Source: HXMU1420-13 sp965228545 (GTDB lineage: Bacteria > Bacteroidota > Rhodothermia > Balneolales > Balneolaceae). From it: DNA of 64,000 nt. Positions 51,285 to 60,471 of this stretch are shown piece after piece. The notes under the pieces were generated by a model. The model was not told the DNA's origin, made no database searches, and saw nothing but the letters and a program-made list of their open reading frames with translations. Every line of letters begins with the position of its first letter. Position 1 is the first letter of the stretch. A program made the translations under genes and the position numbers. The DNA lies in the NCBI GenBank assembly GCA_965228545.1, contig OZ245822.1:1674001-1738000 (forward strand), read 5' to 3'.

Positions 51285-51887
51285 TTAGTTTGTAGTAATG
51301 CGTATTAAAAACCCTTGTACAATGTGATCGATAGACTCTTCAATAAACTCATTTCTATCAATTCGGCTATCTAATCGCTGATTATAAACCACGTCAATTA
51401 TTCCATGTAGTTGAGCCCAGATCGAATAGGCGGCAATCATTGGATGATCCAATTCCATTACACCTTCATCAACTCCTTGTCGAATAACCGATTCAAGTAA
51501 TGCGTAACCTCGACGGGCTTTTCTAAATTTCTCTTTTGGATAGCGCCCCATAGCTTCGGGACGAACCATATAGATTACCTGATATTTTTCCGGTTGGTCT
51601 AATGCGAAATCAACATAGCTACGAATGATGGCCTCAAATTTGGCTATGGTTCCACTTACTCGCGCTGCTCCTTGTTCGATTGATGCACTCAGTTCTTCTA
51701 CCGATTCTTCGATAATAGTATGTACCAGGTGATCTTTGTTTTTGAAATACAAGTAAATACTCGTGGCAGAAACACCAATTTCTTTTCCAATTTTGCGCAT
51801 AGAAAGGGAATCATATCCCTTTGAAAAAAGCACATTACGACTAGCTTCGAGAATTCGATCTCTTAAAGTTGATTGATTTTTCGACAT
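51285..51887 (-). CDS. TetR/AcrR family regulator, likely of fatty acid degradation
   Basis: 200 residues. The N-terminal helix-turn-helix (RDRILEASRNVLFSKGYDSLSMRKIGKEIGVSATSIYLYFKNKDHLV) is a textbook TetR DNA-binding domain. The C-terminal region resembles WHG-type ligand domains (AAYSIWAQLHGIIDVVYNQR). With fadE 10 bp downstream in the same transcript, an acyl-CoA-responsive repressor is likely. A 13-nt perfect palindrome lies 13 nt upstream of its start and may be its operator. Confidence 0.88.
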   Translation of the reverse strand: MSKNQSTLRDRILEASRNVLFSKGYDSLSMRKIGKEIGVSATSIYLYFKNKDHLVHTIIEESVEELSASIEQGAARVSGTIAKFEAIIRSYVDFALDQPEKYQVIYMVRPEAMGRYPKEKFRKARRGYALLESVIRQGVDEGVMELDHPMIAAYSIWAQLHGIIDVVYNQRLDSRIDRNEFIEESIDHIVQGFLIRITTN

Positions 51888-51899
51888 CTGTACATTTGG

Positions 51900-51912
51900 T
51901 TAACACTGTTAA
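51900..51912 (-). promoter_or_regulatory. Candidate operator of the TetR-fadE operon
   Basis: TTAACACTGTTAA, a perfect 13-nt palindrome with 6-bp arms, 13 nt before the TetR-type gene's ATG and 103 nt from the divergent gene. Short, so a chance occurrence cannot be excluded. Confidence 0.45.
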
Positions 51913-52014
51913 GTTACGCTATTGAAGGAGAAAATCAAGACGCTAAAACTGATTGGTAAAAAAATATTATCCTCTGAATCTTAATCACTCCTAAACGTGA
52001 GACAGAAATAAACA

Positions 52015-52962
52015 ATGCGAACCAAACTTCTAATAAGTTCACTTACCATACTATTCAGCTTAATTAGCTTTCAGCAAATCGCAAAAGCTCATCCTTGGGG
52101 TGGTTTAGTAGTTGATGGAGACGGGAATATCTATTTCACCTTTACTTGCCCAATTGTTGACGATCATCATTACGCCTGTGTTTGGAAACTTGATACGGAA
52201 GGAAACTTAACTCAGGTTTTAAAATCTCAACATTCCCCATCCGATATAATTCTTGCCCGAGCTCTGAATAATCAGATTTATGCTGCTGAGCGATCAGGAC
52301 AATCACCCAACTACAGAAATACTCTCTGGAGATTAAATACCCAAGTAGAACCTCCTTACTTCTACCGTGTAAACTCCTCGAATGATTTTCACATTCAAAG
52401 CTACGCAGTTGCGGATAGTGCTAGACTTTATTTTACACGCGATGGAAATCTATACAAAATTAATAACCAATCAACGGTAAGTGAAATTGAAACTGGTCAC
52501 GCTTTAAGAAGAATTGACCTGCTCTCATTAGACAGCAATGGAAATTTATATCTCGTAGCCGATAATAACCTATACAAGCAAACCGAAAACGAATTTGAAC
52601 TTATCTCACAATCACTGAGAAAAGAAAACCCACCTAACATCCCGTTTCGTGGTGCAAATATTTTGTTTGATATGTGTGTTGATGAAAATGGCTGGGTTTA
52701 TTTGGCCTATTATGGGAATCGTGAAATATTAAAAGTAGACCAAAGTGGCGAAATATCTTCCATTATTACTGCTGAAGGGCCTTGGTCGCCGAGCGGAATC
52801 GATATTTATAGAGGTGAATTGTACATACTGGAATCAACTATGGGTGATGGAACGTGGTGGAAATTTTGGCAACGCAACGATGACTTACTAATCCCACGTG
52901 TTCGAAAAGTTGATGTTGATGGAAAAGTATCCACCATTTTCGAATATCAACCGGTAGATTAA
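52015..52962 (+). CDS. Secreted NHL/SMP-30-like beta-propeller protein
   Basis: 315 residues. The signal peptide (KLLISSLTILFSLISFQQIAKA) is followed by HPWGGLVVDGDGNIYFTFTCP. Repeats of the D-x-x-G-N-x-Y type recur about every 45 residues (VVDGDGNIYF, LLSLDSNGNLYLVADNNLYK, DMCVDENGWVYLAYYGNREILKVDQSG, PSGIDIYRGELYILES), ending RVRKVDVDGKVSTIFEY. This is the NHL or SMP-30 propeller pattern. Probably periplasmic or secreted; ligand or substrate unknown. Its 3' end overlaps trmB on the other strand by 4 nt. No operon partner. Confidence 0.72.
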   Translation: MRTKLLISSLTILFSLISFQQIAKAHPWGGLVVDGDGNIYFTFTCPIVDDHHYACVWKLDTEGNLTQVLKSQHSPSDIILARALNNQIYAAERSGQSPNYRNTLWRLNTQVEPPYFYRVNSSNDFHIQSYAVADSARLYFTRDGNLYKINNQSTVSEIETGHALRRIDLLSLDSNGNLYLVADNNLYKQTENEFELISQSLRKENPPNIPFRGANILFDMCVDENGWVYLAYYGNREILKVDQSGEISSIITAEGPWSPSGIDIYRGELYILESTMGDGTWWKFWQRNDDLLIPRVRKVDVDGKVSTIFEYQPVD

Positions 52963-53615
52963 TCTAAAGAGAATGATAGAAATCGAATCGTTCGTCCTCT
53001 TTCTAGGTGCAACCCTTCGTAGTAGGTTCGAATTTGAAGAACCGAATCATCGGGGCAGTCTCGATGTACATCTTCAACATTTCGATGTAATGTAAATCCA
53101 TGTTCCTCAATCATTTCTAAGGTGTAAGTATAAAGCTCAGGACTATCGGTTTTTAGATTGATCGTACCGCCCGGTTTTAATAATGGTCGATAAATGTCTA
53201 GGAACTTAGGCGAAGTTAGTTTTTTTCGGTCTTTTTTGAGTTGAGGGTCCGGAAAGATGATCCATATCTCATCAACCTCATTTGGAGCAAAGTAATCGTA
53301 CAGGTGATCGATGTAAGCCCGGAAAAATCTAACATTTTCTAAATTATCCTCAAGTGCTTTCGTTGCTCCTACCCACAAACGATTGCCTTTAAGATCAAAT
53401 CCTACAAAATTTTTCTCAGGGTACATTTTACCCATTCCCACCGAGTATTCTCCCTTACCACAGGCCAGTTCCAGAACAATTGGGTGATCGTTTTTAAAGA
53501 TATCGGAATTCCAAGATCCTTTTGGAAAAGGATTGGCACTGTTATAATGTTTCCACAAAAACACATTATCCATGTGTTCCAGTGCCTTCATCCGTTCTTC
53601 TTTTATCTTCGGCAT
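52959..53615 (-). CDS. trmB: tRNA (guanine-N7-)-methyltransferase TrmB
   Basis: 218 residues. SAM-binding motif I VLELACGKGEYSVGM near residue 50, NFVGFDLKGNRLWVGA, and the family signature IWIIFPDPQLKKDRKKLTSPKFLDIYRPLLKPGG with the P-D-P-x-x-K-K-R-H-like loop, then NLKTDSPELYTYTLE. It makes m7G at position 46 of tRNA. Complete. It follows pdxH with no spacing and may share its transcript. Confidence 0.95.
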   Translation of the reverse strand: MPKIKEERMKALEHMDNVFLWKHYNSANPFPKGSWNSDIFKNDHPIVLELACGKGEYSVGMGKMYPEKNFVGFDLKGNRLWVGATKALEDNLENVRFFRAYIDHLYDYFAPNEVDEIWIIFPDPQLKKDRKKLTSPKFLDIYRPLLKPGGTINLKTDSPELYTYTLEMIEEHGFTLHRNVEDVHRDCPDDSVLQIRTYYEGLHLERGRTIRFLSFSLD

Positions 53616-54260
53616 TTATGGGGATAAGCGTTTAATATTCCAGCTTCCCTCACTAAATGAATATGCAATCCGATCGTGTAAACGAGATGGCCTGCCTTGC
53701 CAAAATTCGAAGTAGGTAGGCGCTATACCATAACCACCCCAGAAACTTGGCTTTGGTACATTTCCTTCTTCAAAAGATGCTTTCATTTTCTGAAATGTTT
53801 CATCCAAAAATTCTCGGTTAGGCACTTCTTTACTTTGATGAGATGCATGCGCTCCAATCTGACTCATGTGTGGCCGAGATTTAAAGTATGCTTCGCTTTC
53901 TTCTATCGGTAGCTTTGTAGCAACGCCATCAATTCGAACTTGTCGCTCCAATTCACCCCAAAAAAAGCACATCGAAACATTTGGATTAGCCTCGATTTCT
54001 GTGCCTTTATCGCTACCGTAATTGGTATAGAATTTAAATGCTTTGCCTTCTAAGCCTTTAAGCAACACAATTCTTGAATGTGGCTTCGAATTGCTATCAA
54101 CAGTAGAAAGCGTAAATGCATTGGCTTCGCTGACTTCTGCTTTTAGTGCCTCTTCAAACCAAATCTCGAATTGGGCAAAGGGATCTGCTTTTACATCTGA
54201 TTCATCCAAACTGTGCTTGGTGTAATCGAGACGGAGATCTTGTAGTTCTTGTTCTTTCAT
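53616..54260 (-). CDS. pdxH: Pyridoxamine 5'-phosphate oxidase
   Basis: 214 residues from the ATG at 54260 (MKEQELQDLRLDYTKHSLDE). Another ATG at 54284 would overlap the upstream gene by 23 nt. Features: DPFAQFEIWFEEALKAEV, NAFTLSTVDSNSKPHSRIVLLKGL, FYTNYGSDKGTEIEANP, CFFWGELERQVRIDG, RPHMSQIGAHASHQS, PSFWGGYGIAPTYFEFWQGRPSRLHDR and NIKRLSP at the end, all typical PdxH. It oxidises PNP or PMP to PLP with FMN. One nucleotide separates it from the thioredoxin-fold gene upstream, and trmB follows directly. Confidence 0.94.
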   Translation of the reverse strand: MKEQELQDLRLDYTKHSLDESDVKADPFAQFEIWFEEALKAEVSEANAFTLSTVDSNSKPHSRIVLLKGLEGKAFKFYTNYGSDKGTEIEANPNVSMCFFWGELERQVRIDGVATKLPIEESEAYFKSRPHMSQIGAHASHQSKEVPNREFLDETFQKMKASFEEGNVPKPSFWGGYGIAPTYFEFWQGRPSRLHDRIAYSFSEGSWNIKRLSP

Positions 54261-54261
54261 T

Positions 54262-54843
54262 TCATCCGAAATAGTCGGGCTCATTACCCGGTTTCCATTT
54301 AATATTACAACCAATACTTGGGATTTGCGGCTCTACCGGCTGTTTTCCTTCCATAAGTGCTGCAATAGCTTCCTGCAAATCCTTACCGGTAACTTCTTTA
54401 CCGTTACCCGGCCTACTATCATCGAATTGACCGCGGTAAATTAATGCTAAATCCGCATCGAAAAGGTAAATATCCGGAGTACAAGCCGCTTGGTAAGCTT
54501 TAGCTACTTCCTGTGTTTCATCGTATAAGTATGGGAATGGATAGTTTTCCTGCTCAGAAACTTCCCGCATTAACTCAGGCGAATCTGCCGGATAATTCTC
54601 AACATCGTTCGAGCTGATCGCTATAAACGCAATTCCTCTTTGTATATACGAGTTTGCAAGCTCTACTAATTTTTCATTTATATGCTTCACGTATGGACAG
54701 TGATTGCAAATAAATAAAATTACAGTGCCCTTAGATTTCTTTGTGTATTTATATAATTCTACATTACCACCTGTAACACTCGGTAATGTAAACGATGGGG
54801 CTTTAGTGCCTAATTTTACCATCGTTGATTCAACTGCTGCCAT
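54262..54843 (-). CDS. Thioredoxin-fold (AhpC/TSA-like) protein
   Basis: 193 residues without a signal peptide. LGTKAPSFTLPSVTGGNVELY is the AhpC/TSA-type entry, and the redox motif C-N-H-C in VILFICNHCPYVKHINEKL occupies the CxxC place near residue 46. YLFDADLALIYRGQFDDSRPGN follows. The C-N-H-C-P-Y-V-K-H-I signature defines a conserved family of cytoplasmic thioredoxin-like proteins of unknown partner. First gene of a likely operon with pdxH and trmB. Confidence 0.88.
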   Translation of the reverse strand: MAAVESTMVKLGTKAPSFTLPSVTGGNVELYKYTKKSKGTVILFICNHCPYVKHINEKLVELANSYIQRGIAFIAISSNDVENYPADSPELMREVSEQENYPFPYLYDETQEVAKAYQAACTPDIYLFDADLALIYRGQFDDSRPGNGKEVTGKDLQEAIAALMEGKQPVEPQIPSIGCNIKWKPGNEPDYFG

Positions 54844-54962
54844 TTTTATCTCTTTCTTGTATCCTAATTATCATATTTGATGAAAGCCAATGCTTGGGTA
54901 CAATATACAAAAAAAAGACGGCTAAGTCTTTCGTTGTTTGATATTTAGTAAGGTGTGGATAT

Positions 54963-55039
54963 AAAAAAACCCGATACCCAAGTGAGAAGAAATAGTGGTC
55001 ATCTATGTTCTAATTAAAAATCTCGATGCGGGTATCGGG
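54963..55039 (-). terminator. Two-tier terminator after the radical SAM gene
   Basis: A 10-bp outer stem CCCGATACCC / GGGTATCGGG, an inner 8-bp stem AGAACATAG / CTATTTCT with one bulged C, then seven T residues on the minus strand. It starts 72 nt after the radical SAM gene's stop. Confidence 0.78.
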
Positions 55040-55110
55040 AAGCTACACCTGTAAGACGTTGTAAGCCCTAAATAGTTTCCCTCAATACCTTAAATAATTG
55101 TAAAACAAAT

Positions 55111-56157
55111 TCAGCCGAACAAACCAAGCTGTTCGCCATGCGTTTTTACAAAATGATTTGTACTAAGTTGCATCGATTTTCGGTTTAACCCCAATCTTTT
55201 AGCATGTATCTCGAATGTTGTTCTGATATGCTTGTAGAACTCACCTTCACCTTTCATTCTTTCGCCAAATTCGGTGTTATTAAGCTTCCCGTTTCGCATA
55301 GCTTTGATTCTATTCAATACCTTTTCTCTACGATCTGGAAAGTGTTGTTCTAACCAGGTTTCGAACTGATCTTTCACCTTAAAAGGCAAACGCAAAATTA
55401 TAAATCCTGCTGATGTTGCCCCTGCATCAGCACTTGCACGCAAAATATCCGGTAGTTCATGGTCGGTTAAACCGGGGATAACGGGCGCCACATTTACCCC
55501 AACCTGAATTCCGGCTTCAGCAAGTTCCTCAATAGCTTTAAGCCTTCTTTTTGGGGATGAAGTTCGCGGCTCCATTTTTTGCCCTAGCTTTTCATCTAAT
55601 GTAGTAACTGAAAGAAAAACATTTACACAATTGTAGGCAGCTAATTTTTTTAGTAAATCTATATCTCGAGTAACCAGATAATTTTTGGTGATAATTCCAA
55701 CCGGTGCTCTAAACTCAGAAAAAACTTCAAGACATTGCCTGGTGATTTTTAACTTACGTTCTATTGGCTGGTATACATCCGTTATTCCACTTAGTGCAAT
55801 AACCTGTGGGTTCCATTTTGGTGACCTAAATGCTTTTCTAAGTAAATCAGGTGCATCGTACTTCACCATAATCTTGGTTTCAAAATCTAAGCCTGATGAA
55901 AATCCTAAATACTCGTGAAATGGCCGCGCAAAGCAATAAACGCATCCATGCTCGCATCCGCGATATGGGTTCAACCCCGCTTCAAATGGCACATCGGGAC
56001 TACTATTGAAACTTATGATATTCTTAGTATCATCCTTAAATAATTGAGTTCGGTAATTTGGCTTTTCATCTTCGTGATATTCAATATAATTTCCTTCGAA
56101 ACGATTAATTGGATTATCACTACTGCCTCGGCCTTTTATTGCAAGCTTTTTTATCAT
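55111..56157 (-). CDS. PA0069-family radical SAM protein
   Basis: 348 residues. The [4Fe-4S] radical SAM motif appears as C-E-H-G-C-V-Y-C (CxxxCxxC) near residues 67-74 in NPYRGCEHGCVYCFARPFHEYLGFSSGLDFETKI, with the F-A-R-P-x-H-x-Y signature of the PA0069/SplB-related group. Later: IALSGITDVYQPIERKLKITR, VGIITKNYLVTRDIDLL, MEPRTSSPKRR and GVNVAPVIPGLTDHELP. The reaction is unknown; the group is related to spore photoproduct lyase but lacks its known context. Single gene. Confidence 0.88.
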   Translation of the reverse strand: MIKKLAIKGRGSSDNPINRFEGNYIEYHEDEKPNYRTQLFKDDTKNIISFNSSPDVPFEAGLNPYRGCEHGCVYCFARPFHEYLGFSSGLDFETKIMVKYDAPDLLRKAFRSPKWNPQVIALSGITDVYQPIERKLKITRQCLEVFSEFRAPVGIITKNYLVTRDIDLLKKLAAYNCVNVFLSVTTLDEKLGQKMEPRTSSPKRRLKAIEELAEAGIQVGVNVAPVIPGLTDHELPDILRASADAGATSAGFIILRLPFKVKDQFETWLEQHFPDRREKVLNRIKAMRNGKLNNTEFGERMKGEGEFYKHIRTTFEIHAKRLGLNRKSMQLSTNHFVKTHGEQLGLFG

Positions 56158-56204
56158 TCAAAATGATACACATATATTACACATATTTCAAATAAGGCAT
56201 TTCT

Positions 56205-56675
56205 ATGTCATACCAAATCACCCATTTTGTAAAAGCACTTACCTGCTTACTGCTATTAGGTTTACTTCCACAGATAATACTGGCTCAATCCACTAAAGAA
56301 GAATTACAAGAAGTTTATTTGGAGATACTGGAATCGCGTAATTTAAGCGGTTTTGTTGATGAAGATGGAGATATTCAATTCGAGTATATGGATAAGGCCT
56401 ATTTCATCGGAGTGGATGAAAATGATCCCGAATTTTTTCGCGTTGTGATGTTCAACATCTGGCCGATCGCAGATTTATTGGAAGGAAACAAAGTACTATT
56501 AGCATTGGATAAAGTCAGCCGAGATCACAAAGTGGTTAAGGGCTACATCCACAGTGAAAATGTTTGGCTTGCCATAGAAATGTTTGTGGAATCACCACAA
56601 GATGCAGCTAATTTTTTAGATCGTTGTTTACAATCATTGGAAGAAGCGGCACTCACTTTTGTTGAAGCTATGTAA
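56205..56675 (+). CDS. Secreted YbjN-like protein
   Basis: 156 residues. The signal peptide (ALTCLLLLGLLPQIILAQ) is followed by a fold reminiscent of YbjN/type III chaperone-like proteins: LQEVYLEILESRNLSGFVDEDGDIQFEYMDKAYFIGVDENDPEFFRVVMFNIWPI, VLLALDKVSRDHKVVKGYIHSENVWLAIEMFVESPQDAANFLDRCLQSLEEA. The D-G-D-I-x-F and V-W-x-x-I-E-M positions fit that family. Function unknown. It is on the plus strand, converging with the amidohydrolase gene 14 nt away. Confidence 0.6.
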   Translation: MSYQITHFVKALTCLLLLGLLPQIILAQSTKEELQEVYLEILESRNLSGFVDEDGDIQFEYMDKAYFIGVDENDPEFFRVVMFNIWPIADLLEGNKVLLALDKVSRDHKVVKGYIHSENVWLAIEMFVESPQDAANFLDRCLQSLEEAALTFVEAM

Positions 56676-56689
56676 GTGCCTCATCTTTT

Positions 56690-58345
56690 TTAATTCATTT
56701 TTTGATAAACTTTCTGCCCGGCCAACCAGGTTTGTAACACATCAATTTGCCAGATTTCTGATGCATCAACTTCAAAATAATTTCTGTCGATGATAATAAA
56801 GTCTGCCCATTTACCGGGTTCAAGACTACCAAGCACTTCTTCTTGATGCGCTGCGTATGCGGCATCAATGGTAAACGCTCTAAGTGCTTCGATTCTACTC
56901 ATGGCTTCTTCCGGGTACCAACCACCTTCCGGCTCGCCATCATGATCCATACGTGTTACAGCAGAATAAAGTCCGAAAAATGGGTTCGAATGTTCAACTG
57001 GGAAATCTGAACCTGCTGCAACCACCGTTCCCTGATCTAAAAACTTTTGCCAGGCATATCCGCCTTTTATACGTTGCGGCCCCACGCGATCTTCGGCCAT
57101 ATTTTTATCGCTGGTAGCATGGGTTGGTTGCATACTTGCAATAAGCCCTAAATCTTCGAAACGCGGAATATCTTCAAGAGCCACTATTTGTGCATGTTCA
57201 ATTCTATTGCGCAAATCGTAAGTCTGATGTGTATTTTGTGCAAATTCTAGAGCATCTAAAACCTGTCTGTTACCCGCATCGCCAATGGCATGGATATTTG
57301 CCTGAAAACCTTTACCCACTACTTTTGCGGCCATTTCGTTCATTTCGTCCTGCGACACAAACAATAACCCGTAATTACCAGGATCATCCGAATATGGCTC
57401 AATCATAGCGGCACCTCTGCTTCCTAGTGCACCATCAGAATATAGTTTCACGCTTCTTAATGATAGTAAATCGTTTGCATACGATTCGATTGGCCCATTT
57501 GCCGAGAGCGTGTCAAAAATACCCCCTGCGCCGGAAATCATCGTGTAGATTCGGGAAGTTAACTTTCCATCGTCGGCAAAATCTTTATAGAGTTCCCAGG
57601 TTTGTACTCCTGCGCCGGCATCATGCACACTTGTAAGTCCCATTCGGGCCAGTTGCTTTAAAGCTTTATCCAATGCCAACGAACGCTCTAATGGTGTAGG
57701 CTCTGGCACAACTGCATTGATGTATCCTTCGGCAGCATCGATAAATATCCCGGTTGCTTCTCCATTATTGTTTCTGATGATTTTCCCCCCTTGCGGATCG
57801 GGAGTATCTTTACTAACTCCTCCATATTGCATAGCCAATGAATTTCCCCAGCCGGCATGCCCATCAACTCGGCTTAACCAAACTGGCCGATCAGGCACTA
57901 CTCGATCTAAATCTTCAGCTGTTGGAAATTCGTTTTCCGGCCAAAGTGTTTGATTCCATCCCCTTCCTAAAATCCAGTCTAAATCGGGGTTCGCATCTGC
58001 ATATTCCTTAATGGTTTGCAGTGTTTCTTCGAGGGTATTTATCCCCATAAGATTTACTTGTAATTCTTGATACCCCAAACCCATTACATGCCCATGAGCA
58101 TCAATTAAACCAGGCAAAAGCGTTTTTCCCTCTCCATCAATCTGTGTACCTTCATACATCGAAACAAGATCTTTGCTGCCTGTTGCAATAACTTTTCCAT
58201 TTTCGATTACAAGCGTGCTAAATTCGATAAGTTCTCCATCACTAAAAGTATACCCATCCACATTATGAATGATGGTTGTGTTAACAGGATTTTGACAGCC
58301 CAAAAAAATAAAAAGTGCTGTAAGTAGTAGTAAAAATTGCTTCAT
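56690..58345 (-). CDS. YtcJ-like amidohydrolase lipoprotein
   Basis: 551 residues from the ATG at 58345 (MKQFLLLLTALFIFLGC, lipobox Cys17); the frame is open 33 codons upstream without a signal. Amidohydrolase_3 features: TLLPGLIDAHGHVMGLG (metal-binding H-x-H as HGH), WILGRGWNQTLWPE, WLSRVDGHAGWGNSLAM, TSVHDAGAG, VKLYSDGALGSRGAAM, NIHAIGDAGNR, EHAQIV, ASMQPTHATSD and GSDFPVEHSNPF. Likely anchored in the periplasm or outer membrane, hydrolysing an amide or related bond; substrate unknown. Divergent from the histidine kinase gene across 137 bp. Confidence 0.9.
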   Translation of the reverse strand: MKQFLLLLTALFIFLGCQNPVNTTIIHNVDGYTFSDGELIEFSTLVIENGKVIATGSKDLVSMYEGTQIDGEGKTLLPGLIDAHGHVMGLGYQELQVNLMGINTLEETLQTIKEYADANPDLDWILGRGWNQTLWPENEFPTAEDLDRVVPDRPVWLSRVDGHAGWGNSLAMQYGGVSKDTPDPQGGKIIRNNNGEATGIFIDAAEGYINAVVPEPTPLERSLALDKALKQLARMGLTSVHDAGAGVQTWELYKDFADDGKLTSRIYTMISGAGGIFDTLSANGPIESYANDLLSLRSVKLYSDGALGSRGAAMIEPYSDDPGNYGLLFVSQDEMNEMAAKVVGKGFQANIHAIGDAGNRQVLDALEFAQNTHQTYDLRNRIEHAQIVALEDIPRFEDLGLIASMQPTHATSDKNMAEDRVGPQRIKGGYAWQKFLDQGTVVAAGSDFPVEHSNPFFGLYSAVTRMDHDGEPEGGWYPEEAMSRIEALRAFTIDAAYAAHQEEVLGSLEPGKWADFIIIDRNYFEVDASEIWQIDVLQTWLAGQKVYQKMN

Positions 58346-58482
58346 AGTTTTTTTTGCTGAAAATACAGAATATAATGTGTGAAACTTGCTCATTTGAGAG
58401 GTTTTACATTCTCTAGCTTTAATTGATTTTAATTTAATTAGCATTGGTGTTTGTTTACATTCGATGGGCTAAAATTTTTTTA

Positions 58483-60471
58483 ATGCGAGCAACACTACTT
58501 CTCTTATTACTTTTTACTTCGGGTTCGGGGTTTGCACAAACATCGCCGGAACTTGTTCGCAGCGATACCTCTGCATTTAGTATCTACACGCAACAAGCTG
58601 AGCAATTTAAGTACACGAACTTAGATTCTACGTATAAGTACGCAAATCTGGCACTAAGTGTGGTATCAGAGGTCGCCTATCCCGACAAAACAGCTTTGGC
58701 ACTTGGCCTGGTAACCTGGGTACATTTTATGCGCGGTGAATATGATTTGAGTCTCGAAACTGCAGATAAGGCATTGAGCCTGGTTTCTGACGCACCCGGT
58801 TCTGAGAAATTAAAAATTGATTTATTGCACGATCAAGGTACTATTTATGGTGCCATGGGGATGTATGAATTGAGTTTGCGCAAATTTTATGAAATCCTCG
58901 ACTATTACGATCCTGAGAAAAATCCCGAAGGCTATTATGTAACCTTAAGTAACATCGGTGTGATGTACATGAAGCTGGAGCTCTTCGAAAGTGCATTAGA
59001 CATTTTTCTGCGTTTGGATGGAGAAATGCCTACCGACCTTGCAGCCCGGGTTAGTATACCCGTGAACCTTGGTTACATCTATTACGATTTACGCGATTTT
59101 GACAATGCAAAACTTCAGCTCTATCGGGCTTTAGCTCAGGAAGGAAATATCGACCCGCGAGTGTATGGGTTATCTAACTTTAAACTTGGTCAGGTTTTAA
59201 ATGCAGAGGGGAATCATGATGAGGCCATTGCTGCTTTTAATGCCTCTATCGATTTATTTGAAGCGAGAAAGAATGAACTTGAAACTGTTCAGTCTTTAAA
59301 TGGACTGGCACAAGCTTATCTAGGTAACGGGCAGCTAAACAACGCTCTTTCCTATGCCCAAAACGGCTATAACATTGCTGACCGTTATAATGCCATTCCC
59401 GAAAAACAGGCTACTTTACAAAGTCTTTACCAAATCACAAAGAAGATGGGCAATATGGCCGATGCATTATCTTACCATGAGGAGTATAAAGCGATTAGTG
59501 ATTTTTTAAAGAATTCGGAAACTAACTCGCAAATTGCCCGCATTGCATCGGAATATGAGTTTAGACAACGAGAAGCTGAACTATTGGCGGCAAACAGGCA
59601 AGCTAATCTGATGAATACAGCAAAAATAAAACAGCAGCAAACCTTGCTATTTGCTTCCCTCACTACCATAATTTTAGCAGCATTAGCCATCATAGGCATG
59701 TACCGCAATTTCAAGCAAAAGAAAGAGAATAATTACTTACTTAATCTAAAGAATAAAGAAATTGAAGATCAGGCTGAAAAACTACGCCAGTCAAACCGGG
59801 TGAAAGATCGTATTTTTTCGATGATAGCACATGATTTACGCGGCCCACTCAGCTCTTTATATGGCGTAATAAGCTTAATCGAAATGAACAAAACCTCGCA
59901 AGAAGAACTCGACCGGTTAATCCCTAATGTTGCACGGAGATTCAAATACACTTCTACTTTACTAAACAATCTGCTACAATGGGCGCAAAGCCAAATGGAG
60001 GGGTATAAAGTAAACTCAGAAGTATTCGATATATCGTTGATTTTCAAAAATAAACAAGCTCTGCTTCAAACAAATATCGAAGATAAAAACCTCCAGATAA
60101 CTTTACCTGAAAGTGAAATTCTGGTTTTTGCTGACATGAACATGATAGACCTTGTTGCACAAAATCTATTATCTAATGCAATTAAATTCAGCCATCATAA
60201 TGATATAATTTGTATACAGGCCTGCCAAGAAGGTGACATGGTATCGATTGCAGTAAAAGATAACGGCGTAGGTATTAAAGAAGAGTATATTCCTCATTTG
60301 TTCAGCGACTCGTTTTTTACCACTAAAGGTACAATGGATGAGAAAGGGACAGGATTAGGCCTAATGCTTTGTAAAGAATTTATCGAAAAAAACGGCGGAA
60401 CCATCACGGTAGAAAGCAGTTATGGCGAGGGTAGTACCTTTAGGTTTACTTTACCCTTGGCTATTGAATAA
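58483..60471 (+). CDS. TPR-containing sensor histidine kinase
   Basis: 662 residues from the ATG at 58483 (MRATLLLLLLFTSGSGFAQ signal). The periplasmic sensor is a set of tetratricopeptide repeats (about 60-370; for example DLLHDQGTIYGAMGMYELSLRKF and NEGNHDEAIAAFNASIDLFE). A membrane helix (TLLFASLTTIILAALAIIGMY) and coiled-coil follow. The kinase has the H-box MIAHDLRGPLSSLYG (phospho-His), N-box NLLSNAIKFSHH, G1 DNGVGI and G2 GTGLGLMLCKEF. No response regulator is adjacent, so the partner is elsewhere. Its 3' end overlaps the Nudix gene by 21 nt on the opposite strand. Confidence 0.93.
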   Translation: MRATLLLLLLFTSGSGFAQTSPELVRSDTSAFSIYTQQAEQFKYTNLDSTYKYANLALSVVSEVAYPDKTALALGLVTWVHFMRGEYDLSLETADKALSLVSDAPGSEKLKIDLLHDQGTIYGAMGMYELSLRKFYEILDYYDPEKNPEGYYVTLSNIGVMYMKLELFESALDIFLRLDGEMPTDLAARVSIPVNLGYIYYDLRDFDNAKLQLYRALAQEGNIDPRVYGLSNFKLGQVLNAEGNHDEAIAAFNASIDLFEARKNELETVQSLNGLAQAYLGNGQLNNALSYAQNGYNIADRYNAIPEKQATLQSLYQITKKMGNMADALSYHEEYKAISDFLKNSETNSQIARIASEYEFRQREAELLAANRQANLMNTAKIKQQQTLLFASLTTIILAALAIIGMYRNFKQKKENNYLLNLKNKEIEDQAEKLRQSNRVKDRIFSMIAHDLRGPLSSLYGVISLIEMNKTSQEELDRLIPNVARRFKYTSTLLNNLLQWAQSQMEGYKVNSEVFDISLIFKNKQALLQTNIEDKNLQITLPESEILVFADMNMIDLVAQNLLSNAIKFSHHNDIICIQACQEGDMVSIAVKDNGVGIKEEYIPHLFSDSFFTTKGTMDEKGTGLGLMLCKEFIEKNGGTITVESSYGEGSTFRFTLPLAIE

